Positions 7,574-15,073 of a DNA stretch of 15,555 nucleotides are shown in pieces. Positions within the stretch are counted from its first letter, which is position 1. Every line of letters begins with the position of its first letter. The stretch is from assembly GCA_019418195.1 (NCBI GenBank), contig DYCJ01000001.1, forward strand, positions 6,790 to 22,344. Direction: 5' to 3'. Source of the DNA: Clostridiales bacterium (GTDB lineage: Bacteria; Bacillota; Clostridia; Lachnospirales; Lachnospiraceae). The notes under the pieces were generated by a model. The model made no database searches. It saw nothing but the letters and a program-made list of their open reading frames with translations, and had not been told where the DNA came from. Both the position numbers and the translations under genes were made by a program.

Positions 7574-10500
7574 ACTTCAATCTCCTCTCCCAGTGTAAAT
7601 GAATAAATGATCTTCTCTTTCACCGGTTTCTCTGTGAGCTGTTCGAGTGCCTGCGCATAATAATCAAGCTGTGCATGATATTTTTCTTTCAGCTCGTTAC
7701 CTGTCCTTACCTTATCTGTCTTGTAGTCGAGCACCACCAGGCCGTCCGTCTCCTCAAAATACACGTCTATGATTCCCTGTACAAGAATTTTCTCACCTGA
7801 CCGGTCCGCCGGATAGATTTCCGATGCATCCACACTGAGTACAAAAGGCTGTTCCTTATATAGTTTTCCATGGCGGGCGGCATCAGCCATACGCCTGCCA
7901 CTCCTGCACCTGAGAAAATGCAGGATATCCTGCGGACGGATGCATTCTGCCATCTCATCTGTCAGCCTGCCTTCCTGCCTCAGCCGTTCCACTGCCGCAG
8001 TCAGATTTCCCTCACTTTTTCTATTTTCGCCGCTGTTTTCATCCCCGGCTCCGTAATCGGCCGTAAAATCTAAAAGTTCCAGCAGTTTATGATATGCGCT
8101 TCCCCGTGATGCCCCGGTCAGAGTCTCTTCTTCCTTCAGGAATCCGGGGATAAGCGGCACTACAACCGGTTCTTCGTACATTTCTTCTCCTGCTTCTTCT
8201 GCAAGAGACGCCCATTTCTTCAGCTCCGAAACTGTAAATTTCAGTTTCATCTTTCCCTCATCCTCAAATGGATACACATAATCGATCTGCGCATCCAGAC
8301 GATCCCTCAATTCGGACACATAAACCTGCGAGGCATCCCAATTCCGCAAAACGTCCTCCGCCAGCACTTCTGCCTGGGTTTCCTCCTGCTGTGGGATAAT
8401 ATCTTCTGCTTTGAAGATACAGACATCCACGGGGATATCGGGTTTTACCTTCCCGCTTTCCTCCGACAGGAGACAGGGCAGCACCCAGTCCAAATAATTC
8501 TTAGCGCCCTCTGCTCGAAATACACCAGGGACATCCGAAACAGTACTATCTTCTGCTATCTTGGCCGGTCCTGTCATGATCAGTTTTTCCTTGGCACGGG
8601 TCAGCGCTACATAGAGGATCCGCATTTCCTCCGCCAGATTTTCCAGAATCGTTTCCTCCCGGATCATCTTTTTCAAAAATGTAGGCGTCTTTGTCCTCTT
8701 TTTCAGGTCGATCAGATCCAGCCCGGCCCCCCAGTCAGGATGGAGCAGCACGCTTCCTTTCGTATCCTGCGTATTAAACGGCTTTCCCATTCCTGCCACA
8801 AATACAATAGGGAATTCCAGACCTTTGCTCTTATGGATACTCATGATGCGCACGGTATCCGCCTGTTCATCCATGATCCCGGCCTCTCCGTAATCTACAT
8901 CGTACTTTTTCAATTGGGCAATATAACGGACAAAATTAAACAGTCCCTTATAGCTCGTTCCTTCAAATGCAGCCGCCCGCTCTGTCAACATCTCCACATT
9001 AGCCATACGCTGGGCTCCGCCCGGCATAGCGGCAATGTATAGTCCGTATCCTGTCCGGTCGATAATTTCCTCTAAGAGCTCGTGGATCGGCGTATAAGGT
9101 ACCTTTTCTCTGAAATATCCGGCCCGAGCGTAAAATTTCTGAAGTTTTTCCCGCAGCACTTCTACTCTATGATCATCTTCTATAATGTGGGGCTTTTCCG
9201 CATCCACATCTTCTACCCCCGGCTTACCGTACATTCCACTCTCCGCGTATGCTGCCGCCGCCTCATAGAACGGCACGTTAGGATATGCGATCCGGATCTC
9301 TGCAAGTTCTTTTGTATCCAGCCCGCCAAACGGCGAGGTCAGAACCGCGGCCAGGGGCAGATCCTGTCTGGCATTGTCCAGTATCTTCAGATAATCCAGC
9401 AGAACACTCACTTCATAAGTCTCAAAATATCCCTCCCGGCTCACGGAATAGGCCGGTATTCCTTCTTCCCCGAGAACAGAAGAGAATACTTCCGCCCAGC
9501 CCCGGATACTCCGCGTCAGGATCACAATATCCCGGTACTGTACCCTGCGGTATTCCCGGGTTTCCTTGTCCAGCACCACGCCGTCACGGATCAGTTCCCG
9601 GATACGGCGCGCGATCATCCTCGCCTCTGCACGCCGTACATCCTCCCCTCCTGTATCCTCCTTGTCAAGAAGAAGGAGTTCGCTCCTGCAGGAGTCTTCC
9701 TTTCCGGATGGAAGTGGCGGAAATTCTGCCCCCGGATAGAGCGCGGCACTGTCGTCATATTCAATCCCGCCCAGCTCTTTCTTCATGATCTGGCGGAAGA
9801 TATCATTTACGCTGTCAAGAACTTCCCCGCGGCTTCGGAAGTTCTTGTGCAGATCGATCCTCTGCGTTACGCAGTCTTCCAGACTGTAAGTATTATATTT
9901 TTCCATAAAGAGTTCCGGTCTGGACAGACGGAAGCTGTAAATACTCTGCTTTACATCGCCCACCATGAAAATATTATATTCTCCCCTGGATACTCTCGAC
10001 ACACTGGTCAGGATTGTTTCCTGAACCAGATTGCTGTCCTGATACTCGTCGATCATTACTTCGTCAAACCGTTCCTGATATTCCCCGGCAACGGCGGATG
10101 GTATGATCACTCCGTCCTTTTCCTCCGTCAGGATTGCAAGGGCAAACTGCTCCATATCATTGAAGTCGATCATATTCCGGAGACGTTTCTTCTCATCCAG
10201 CATATGCGCAAAGCGTTTCACAAGTTCTGCCAAGGTAACAACAGACGGCAGGGCGTCCTGCATATCCTGATGCCACACCTCAGGAGGGACATAAAAATAA
10301 TCTTCCTGCAGACCCTTTAAAAGGCTCTTTGCCTGTTCCCGAAGCTTCCGGACCTTCTCCTTCTTGTCGGGAGATACCGTGTCGTCTTTCTTTGAAGAGA
10401 GCCGTTTCCATTTGAAACCGGCGGCAGCATTGTACATAGCATCAAAGTTTTCCGCCTGCTCCAGCCGTTCCAGCTCTTCCAGATCAGAGTCCAGCATATC

Positions 10501-11220
10501 CCCATACATGTACGGTCCATCCGGCTCCTCACAGATCTTAAGTCCGCGCTCCAGTACCTTCCGGATGTCCGCTGCCCTCATGCGGACTCTTTCCTCTGCA
10601 CGCGCTTCCAGATCTTTTGACTCATAAGCCTCCACGCACTGATCCAGCCACCGGTCAGGCTGGGGATAGCTGCGGGAATACTCATACATTTTCAGAATGA
10701 TCTCCTCAATCTTCTTATCGCTCTTCCCGCTCCCGAACCGCTCTGTAAAATCCAGGAACTCTTCTTTCGCTTCTGCATAGCATTCTTCCAGAAGCTCTTC
10801 CAACACGTCCTGCTTTAAAAGTTTCAGCTCTCCTTCTTCCGCAATGCGGAATCCCGGATCGATCCCAATCACATGGAAATGGTCCCGGATAACCGAAAGA
10901 CAGAAGCTGTGGATCGTGGTGATCTGGGCGCTGTGGATCAGTGTGGCCTGCCTCTCCAGCCGGGTATCGCCCGGCCGTTCCGTCAGTTTCTTTTCAATAG
11001 CCGCGCCAATCCTCTCTTTCATCTCAGCGGCAGCCGCCTCTGTAAATGTCACAATGAGGAGACGATCCACGTCCGTCGGCGGGTCGTCCTCTGTCAGCCG
11101 CCTGATGATACGCTCCACGAGTACCGCGGTCTTCCCGGAGCCTGCTGCTGCGGAGACAAGGATATTCCGATTTCTCAGATCAATGACTTTCTGCTGTTCA
11201 CTTGTCCATTTCACACTCAT
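7570..11220 (-). CDS. addA: ATP-dependent helicase/nuclease subunit A (AddA)
   Basis: Helicase and nuclease subunit of AddAB, the Firmicute counterpart of RecBCD that resects double-strand breaks to a Chi-like site and loads RecA. 1216 aa, close to B. subtilis AddA (about 1230). UvrD-type superfamily 1 helicase: Walker A SAAAGSGKT (23-31), motif Ia VTFTEAAAAEMKER (57-70), DEYQDSN (391-397), and IMSIHKSKGLEFPIVFVAG and EEMRILYVALTRAKEKL further on. The C-terminal RecB-type nuclease has GIIDVY (from 1149), LDYKTDK with Asp1165 and Lys1167, and the QLDYY motif (from Gln1184), so both helicase and nuclease look intact. ATG 11218-11220 shares one base with the addB stop (TGATG); GGAGGTG at 11229-11235 is 8 nt upstream. 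The downstream DUF1294 ORF overlaps by 4 nt. Confidence 0.97.
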   Translation of the reverse strand: MSVKWTSEQQKVIDLRNRNILVSAAAGSGKTAVLVERIIRRLTEDDPPTDVDRLLIVTFTEAAAAEMKERIGAAIEKKLTERPGDTRLERQATLIHSAQITTIHSFCLSVIRDHFHVIGIDPGFRIAEEGELKLLKQDVLEELLEECYAEAKEEFLDFTERFGSGKSDKKIEEIILKMYEYSRSYPQPDRWLDQCVEAYESKDLEARAEERVRMRAADIRKVLERGLKICEEPDGPYMYGDMLDSDLEELERLEQAENFDAMYNAAAGFKWKRLSSKKDDTVSPDKKEKVRKLREQAKSLLKGLQEDYFYVPPEVWHQDMQDALPSVVTLAELVKRFAHMLDEKKRLRNMIDFNDMEQFALAILTEEKDGVIIPSAVAGEYQERFDEVMIDEYQDSNLVQETILTSVSRVSRGEYNIFMVGDVKQSIYSFRLSRPELFMEKYNTYSLEDCVTQRIDLHKNFRSRGEVLDSVNDIFRQIMKKELGGIEYDDSAALYPGAEFPPLPSGKEDSCRSELLLLDKEDTGGEDVRRAEARMIARRIRELIRDGVVLDKETREYRRVQYRDIVILTRSIRGWAEVFSSVLGEEGIPAYSVSREGYFETYEVSVLLDYLKILDNARQDLPLAAVLTSPFGGLDTKELAEIRIAYPNVPFYEAAAAYAESGMYGKPGVEDVDAEKPHIIEDDHRVEVLREKLQKFYARAGYFREKVPYTPIHELLEEIIDRTGYGLYIAAMPGGAQRMANVEMLTERAAAFEGTSYKGLFNFVRYIAQLKKYDVDYGEAGIMDEQADTVRIMSIHKSKGLEFPIVFVAGMGKPFNTQDTKGSVLLHPDWGAGLDLIDLKKRTKTPTFLKKMIREETILENLAEEMRILYVALTRAKEKLIMTGPAKIAEDSTVSDVPGVFRAEGAKNYLDWVLPCLLSEESGKVKPDIPVDVCIFKAEDIIPQQEETQAEVLAEDVLRNWDASQVYVSELRDRLDAQIDYVYPFEDEGKMKLKFTVSELKKWASLAEEAGEEMYEEPVVVPLIPGFLKEEETLTGASRGSAYHKLLELLDFTADYGAGDENSGENRKSEGNLTAAVERLRQEGRLTDEMAECIRPQDILHFLRCRSGRRMADAARHGKLYKEQPFVLSVDASEIYPADRSGEKILVQGIIDVYFEETDGLVVLDYKTDKVRTGNELKEKYHAQLDYYAQALEQLTEKPVKEKIIYSFTLGEEIEV

Positions 11221-14200
11221 CAGATCTGCACCTCCCCGTCATCATCTCCGGACTGTTCACCGGCCTGTCTGCATTCTGTTTCAAATATCATTTTCGCCAC
11301 GGCTTCTTCCATAGAATATTTTTCAAGCCTGCGGTACCCGCACCCATCGATCCGGACATCAAATCCGCAGATATCCCGATACGGGCAGTAATCACATCCG
11401 GTCGCATCTCCCAGTTCGTAGGGATCCGCCTCCGCTTTCCCTGAACTGATCTCTTCCCGTATCCGCTTTTCTTTTTCTGCCGCATACGCCAGGACTGTCC
11501 GGAACGTTTCTCCCGGCAGCGCGCGTGAACTTTTGCTCAGTGAACCATCCTTATTCCTGCCCACCGGGATCAGAAGTGAATTTCCCGTCAGATTTCTCTC
11601 CAGATGGGAAATAACCGCCTCATCTCCATTCACAAGACCGTCCAGCCTAAGTTCTTTCAGGATACTCTTCTCCACATCCTCATCCTTGTCTTTCCTGTCT
11701 ACAACCGGATCCTGGATCCGATAGTAAAATATCCCTGCAGGTATGATGTCTTTGCCCGGGAACTTTCTTTTTTCTACATCCAACGCAGCATTGAGGTAGA
11801 CAGGAAGCTGCATCTGCAGCCCGTGATACAGTGATGTAATGTCAAAACTTTTCATCCCGGTCTTGTAATCCGTCACTTTGACATACACACAGTTCGCCTC
11901 ATCATCTTCACAGATATCAATCCGGTCGATCTTTCCGCTGCCAAACTTCAGTTCATAACCACCGGGCACGAAATCTCCCTTCTCAAGCTGCTTAGTAAGC
12001 GCCCACACCGATCTGCGGATCAGCCTCTTGATCCTGGATATCATGTACTCGTTCCTTGCAGAACTAAACAGCACGGTATTCCCGTAATCAAGGACACTTT
12101 CTTCTACACTCTCGTCGATCAACTCATCCCTCAGTTCCTCCGGCAGATCTTCCCACCGCATCTTCTCCCGGTCCGCTTTCCGCGAAAACCGCTCCAGCGA
12201 CTGGTGGGCGATATTTCCCAGATCCATCGCCTCAAAACCGTACTCCTCCCGATCAGAAAGGCGCAGACCGTAGCTCAGGAAATGGGCATATGCGCAGGAC
12301 GAAAACTGCTCCATTCGGGTCACACTGACTCGGTCCGGATCCGGATACAGCTGTTTTGCACGCTCCGGCTCCAGTTCCGGGTACTCCCTGCGCAGGAATC
12401 CTGCATCAAGGATTTCTTCCAAAGTCTCTTTGCTCTTATCATCTCTCCAAAACCATGTGTAAAGCTCCTTCCAGTCACCATCCACACCGGACCGCCGGTC
12501 TCTGATTCCCTCTGCCACTTTCAGGATCCCGGTCTTTCTGGTGAGCTCAGTCTCCGCCATCGCCCGTTTCTCTTCATCAACGGTCCTGAGTCCGGGGAAG
12601 AGGCGCCTGATATCAGATATCAGGTAAGCCGGGCGCAGACTTTTTCCGTCTCCGGACACTTTTGACCACGAAAGATACAGATATTCCGAAGGCTTTGTCA
12701 GATTCATATAGAGATAAAATTTCTGTATATAGGCCTCCTCTTTCGGTCCGGGAGACAGCGCAATGTCCCCTTTCAAGAACTGCTCTCTGTCCCGCTCGGA
12801 AAGAATGCCTCTTGCACTTGCATTTCCGGGAAGCAGAGTGTCATTTGCTCCGACAAAGAACAAGGCTTTTATATTCTTGATTCTCGTTCTCTCCACATCA
12901 CCGATGACCACCTGATCCAGACTGGGCGGGATCACACCCACTTTTGCCTCTTCCAGACCAGCATCCAGCAGATCACAGTATTCTTTCAGTGAAATCTGCT
13001 CGTCTCCCAGAAGTTCCACGAATTTATCGAACAGCTCCAGCACGATCCGGTAGATCTGGGCATACTCTTTCGCCAACGCAAGCTCTCCCTTTTTCTGAAA
13101 TTCCTGCTCCATTTCGCTGAGCTGTTCCTGCATCTTCTCTTCGGAGATAAACTCATAGACCGCCAGCGTCACATCCCGCACAGTCTTCTTTCTCTGTTTC
13201 AGGACAAACACCAGATTCTGGAGTTTCTCCACAAACCGGACTCTCAGATGATTCAGTTCCTGAAGTTCCGTCTCCCCTGCCTCCGTTGTCTGTCTCACCC
13301 ATGCCTGCTGCCATTTCTTATATCCTTTAATCCCCAGCGCCAGACAGTAATTTTCCATCTGGTCCACCTCTTTGTCAGTGAACCCGCACAGTCCTGTCCG
13401 CAGGAACCGGAACACACTGTCATAGGTGAAATTTTCTTCTGCCATAGCAAGAAGACTTCTTAAATATTCCACAAATGCATTGAGCAGGATGCTCTTCTTG
13501 TGGTCCATAAATACAGGAATGTCAAACAGACCACATGCCTTTTCCAGTGCGTCTGCATACACATTCATATCTGCCGTAATAACTGCAATATCGCGATATC
13601 GGTATTCCTTCTCCCTCACCAGATACCGGATGCCCTCCGCCACATACTTTGCCTCTGTCCGGGGATTGCGCGCCTCGTGAAGAGAAACTGCCCCTGTATA
13701 TCCTGATCTTTCATCTCCCGGCTCGTCTTCCCGGAGATACTGCTTTCCGGAATACCGGAACAGTTCCGACTCAAGAAATGCCAGCTCCGCATTGTGCTCA
13801 AAGCGTTTCGGCGGTTTCTGGTACAAATATACCGGATCTTCCATCTCAGTCTTTGTATCACGTGCTATCTTCACAAGAGAAGTCACCATCTGCTTACTCA
13901 GCGCGAAAAGTTGATACGGATGACGGTATACGAAGGGATCTTCCCGCTCATCCATCTCCACGGTGATCATGACTTTGCCGCACACCTTTAGAAGCTCTCC
14001 CAGCAGCCGGTCCTGAACCGGCGTGAAACCGGTAAAACCGTCCATTGCCACAATGCTCCCCTTTAAGATATTCGACCGCGGCACAGCATCGCTCAATACA
14101 TCCAGCATTTCTTCTTTTGTAATATACTTTTCGCTCAGATAATCCTCAAATCCTTCATATACTTTCCGGATATCTTTCAATTTATAATAGAGATAACTGT

Positions 14201-14645
14201 CCGGACTTATGCTGTCCATGAACTCATCCAGCCGCTCAAAGTCCACCCCGTACTGGGTAAACTCTGATATGACTGACTTCACCTCGCTGATATACCCCTG
14301 TTTCTTCAGATTCCCTTTCAGCACCGTAAGTTCATCTTCATAATTACCCGCGATCTTCCTCAGAATCAGGTTTTTCCCCTCATCGTCAAGCACTGTCCGA
14401 TTGTCCTTTCCCACCTCTTCAAACACTCTGTGGGCAAGGCGTCCGAAGCTGAGGACATCGATGTTCATGATCCCTCCTCTGGGATGCATCAGGCACAGGT
14501 CTTTCTGCGTCTGCATCGTAAACTGTTCCGGCACAAGGACAAGATAATTCTTCTCCGGATGCCGGATGGACTCTTCTACGATATTTTGATACAGGCAGTG
14601 GGATTTTCCGCTGCCGGAATTGCCGAATATGAATTGTAATGACAT
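11220..14645 (-). CDS. addB: ATP-dependent helicase/deoxyribonuclease subunit B (AddB)
   Basis: Second subunit of AddAB, responsible in the family for Chi recognition and cleavage of the other strand; 1141 aa (B. subtilis AddB is about 1166). The N-terminus has an ATP-binding loop GNSGSGKS (8-15). The nuclease motif VTDYKTG carries Asp926 and Lys928. Four cysteines for the Fe-S 'staple' are all present: Cys784 in EQFSSCAYAHF, then Cys1084, 1087 and 1093 in GCDYCPYRDIC, the spacing expected for AddB. I chose ATG 14643-14645 (MSLQFIFGNSGSGKS) over an in-frame TTG at 14661-14663, because the longer version would translate the AGGAGG (14652-14657). First gene of addB-addA-DUF1294. Confidence 0.97.
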   Translation of the reverse strand: MSLQFIFGNSGSGKSHCLYQNIVEESIRHPEKNYLVLVPEQFTMQTQKDLCLMHPRGGIMNIDVLSFGRLAHRVFEEVGKDNRTVLDDEGKNLILRKIAGNYEDELTVLKGNLKKQGYISEVKSVISEFTQYGVDFERLDEFMDSISPDSYLYYKLKDIRKVYEGFEDYLSEKYITKEEMLDVLSDAVPRSNILKGSIVAMDGFTGFTPVQDRLLGELLKVCGKVMITVEMDEREDPFVYRHPYQLFALSKQMVTSLVKIARDTKTEMEDPVYLYQKPPKRFEHNAELAFLESELFRYSGKQYLREDEPGDERSGYTGAVSLHEARNPRTEAKYVAEGIRYLVREKEYRYRDIAVITADMNVYADALEKACGLFDIPVFMDHKKSILLNAFVEYLRSLLAMAEENFTYDSVFRFLRTGLCGFTDKEVDQMENYCLALGIKGYKKWQQAWVRQTTEAGETELQELNHLRVRFVEKLQNLVFVLKQRKKTVRDVTLAVYEFISEEKMQEQLSEMEQEFQKKGELALAKEYAQIYRIVLELFDKFVELLGDEQISLKEYCDLLDAGLEEAKVGVIPPSLDQVVIGDVERTRIKNIKALFFVGANDTLLPGNASARGILSERDREQFLKGDIALSPGPKEEAYIQKFYLYMNLTKPSEYLYLSWSKVSGDGKSLRPAYLISDIRRLFPGLRTVDEEKRAMAETELTRKTGILKVAEGIRDRRSGVDGDWKELYTWFWRDDKSKETLEEILDAGFLRREYPELEPERAKQLYPDPDRVSVTRMEQFSSCAYAHFLSYGLRLSDREEYGFEAMDLGNIAHQSLERFSRKADREKMRWEDLPEELRDELIDESVEESVLDYGNTVLFSSARNEYMISRIKRLIRRSVWALTKQLEKGDFVPGGYELKFGSGKIDRIDICEDDEANCVYVKVTDYKTGMKSFDITSLYHGLQMQLPVYLNAALDVEKRKFPGKDIIPAGIFYYRIQDPVVDRKDKDEDVEKSILKELRLDGLVNGDEAVISHLERNLTGNSLLIPVGRNKDGSLSKSSRALPGETFRTVLAYAAEKEKRIREEISSGKAEADPYELGDATGCDYCPYRDICGFDVRIDGCGYRRLEKYSMEEAVAKMIFETECRQAGEQSGDDDGEVQI

Positions 14646-14651
14646 AAATCT

Positions 14652-14657
14652 CCTCCT
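14652..14657 (-). promoter_or_regulatory. Shine-Dalgarno that sets the addB start
   Basis: AAGGAGGAG surrounds a perfect AGGAGG core, 6 nt before ATG 14643-14645. It excludes the upstream TTG as start. Confidence 0.85.
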
Positions 14658-14715
14658 TGTCAAGTCTACTCCCTGATGTCATGGATTCGTTCGGATTCAT
14701 TTACCGGTGATTATA

Positions 14716-14771
14716 CTGCGTGCGCAGCAGGGCGAAGCGATTCTATCGCTTCGTATTGCGCTTTGCGCAAT
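14716..14771 (-). repeat. Cluster of three adjacent hairpins in the addB leader
   Basis: Three inverted repeats are packed into 56 bp: ATTGCGC-TTT-GCGCAAT (14755-14771, 7-bp stem), CGAAGCGAT-TCT-ATCGCTTCG (14733-14753, 9-bp stem plus a possible G-T closing pair), and CTGCG-TG-CGCAG (14716-14727, 5-bp stem). All are perfect. The first starts 1 bp from the addB -10 box and spans the expected TSS, so it could act as an operator; the other two would fold in the 5' UTR. Other possibilities are a REP-like dispersed palindromic element, or a bidirectional block between the divergent promoters. No U-run follows any stem in either direction. Confidence 0.7.
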
Positions 14772-14772
14772 C

Positions 14773-14801
14773 ATTATATCATACCGCCTATTTCCTGTCA
14801 T
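14773..14801 (-). promoter_or_regulatory. Candidate sigma-A promoter of addB-addA-DUF1294
   Basis: Reading the minus strand: -35 ATGACA (14796-14801, 5 of 6), a 17-bp spacer, then perfect -10 TATAAT (14773-14778) preceded by TGA, an extended -10. The predicted TSS near 14766 leaves a leader of about 120 nt with the hairpin cluster at its 5' end. A second TATAAT on this strand (14710-14715) lacks a good -35. The promoter diverges from the ABC-F promoter, with 37 bp between the two -35 boxes. Confidence 0.8.
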
Positions 14802-14838
14802 TTTTCTCCGAATAAAAACACAGCAGTCCAATCTGTGA

Positions 14839-14867
14839 TTGACATCCTCTTTCGTTTCTGTTATCCT
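14839..14867 (+). promoter_or_regulatory. Sigma-A promoter of the ABC-F leader and gene
   Basis: Perfect -35 TTGACA (14839-14844), a 17-bp spacer, and -10 TATCCT (14862-14867) preceded by TGT (extended -10). The likely TSS is near 14874, about 200 nt before the ABC-F start codon. Such a long leader after a strong promoter fits control after initiation. Confidence 0.85.
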
Positions 14868-14921
14868 TTGTGCAGATTAAAGAAAACGCTTCTCTGTTTT
14901 CGTAAGATTGGAGTTGAAAAG

Positions 14922-14960
14922 ATGTTCTGTCTGTTTTGTCATGTGATCGCAGGAAAGTAA
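14922..14960 (+). CDS. 12-residue leader peptide MFCLFCHVIAGK
   Basis: Short ORF ATG (14922-14924) to TAA (14958-14960), with GGAG at 14910-14913, 8 nt upstream. It lies between the ABC-F promoter and the terminator, where a regulatory leader peptide would be expected. The peptide has a repeated Phe-Cys pair (FCLFC) near its start. Its last codons (from GTG codon 8 to the stop) carry the nucleotides that can pair with the terminator, so ribosome position on this ORF would decide which structure forms. A role for the peptide itself in stalling is possible but unproven. I do not recognise it from any named leader. Confidence 0.7.
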   Translation: MFCLFCHVIAGK

Positions 14961-15033
14961 TCTCATCATCCCGACTCATACAGAAACAGGATCAGTATGT
15001 CAGAAGGAACGCGGAATTTACTTTCCCGCGGTC
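14945..15033 (+). promoter_or_regulatory. Antiterminator pairing that competes with the terminator
   Basis: GATCGCAGGAAAGTAA (14945-14960, end of the leader ORF) is complementary to TTACTTTCCCGCGGTC (15018-15033): 14 Watson-Crick pairs, one G-U and one A-C mismatch. The second segment covers the loop and eight of nine bases of the 3' arm of the terminator, so the two structures exclude each other. A ribosome at the leader stop codon would cover the first segment and favour termination. One stalled on codons about 2-5 would leave most of it free and favour read-through. Confidence 0.75.
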
Positions 15034-15038
15034 CTTTT
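15006..15038 (+). terminator. Rho-independent terminator (attenuator) before the ABC-F gene
   Basis: GGAACGCGG (15006-15014) pairs with CCGCGGTCC (15026-15034) with one A-G mismatch; AA (15004-15005) can add two pairs with the first Us. The 11-nt loop is AATTTACTTTC, and TTTTC follows the stem. It lies 35 nt before the ABC-F start codon and after the leader ORF, the position of a conditional terminator, not the end of an upstream gene, since no plus-strand gene precedes it. Confidence 0.78.
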
Positions 15039-15073
15039 CAATGTATTACTTTTATAAAGGAGGCTGATCAATA

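Larger units (their letters stand above)
14874..15038 (+). ncRNA. Predicted attenuated leader RNA upstream of the ABC-F gene
   Basis: If transcription starts near 14874 and stops at the terminator U-run, a leader RNA of about 165 nt results. It contains a small 5' hairpin (GAAAAC 14882-14887 with GTTTTC 14896-14901), the leader ORF, the antiterminator segment and the terminator. Short leader RNAs of this kind are known products of antibiotic-responsive attenuators before ABC-F genes, such as rli53 before lmo0919 in Listeria. Both end points here are predicted from sequence only. Confidence 0.6.

Noticed and set aside
9082..10320. 412-codon open frame on the plus strand
   Set aside because: It lies fully antisense to AddA, whose helicase motifs are intact; the product has no recognisable domain and low-complexity Cys/His/Pro-rich composition typical of antisense shadows.
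14683..14698. Direct repeat of GGATTC in the addB leader, considered as a LexA/SOS box
   Set aside because: It is a direct repeat with 10-bp period, not the palindromic CGAAC-N4-GTTCG expected of a Firmicute LexA box.
14710..14715. Second perfect TATAAT on the minus strand before addB
   Set aside because: No acceptable -35 at 16-18 bp (the positions fall inside a hairpin stem); the site at 14773-14801 has a 5-of-6 -35 and an extended -10.
14676..14960. 94-codon plus-strand frame ending with the leader peptide
   Set aside because: It starts upstream of the ABC-F promoter and runs through the addB leader hairpins; only its last 12 codons have a ribosome binding site and lie within the transcript.
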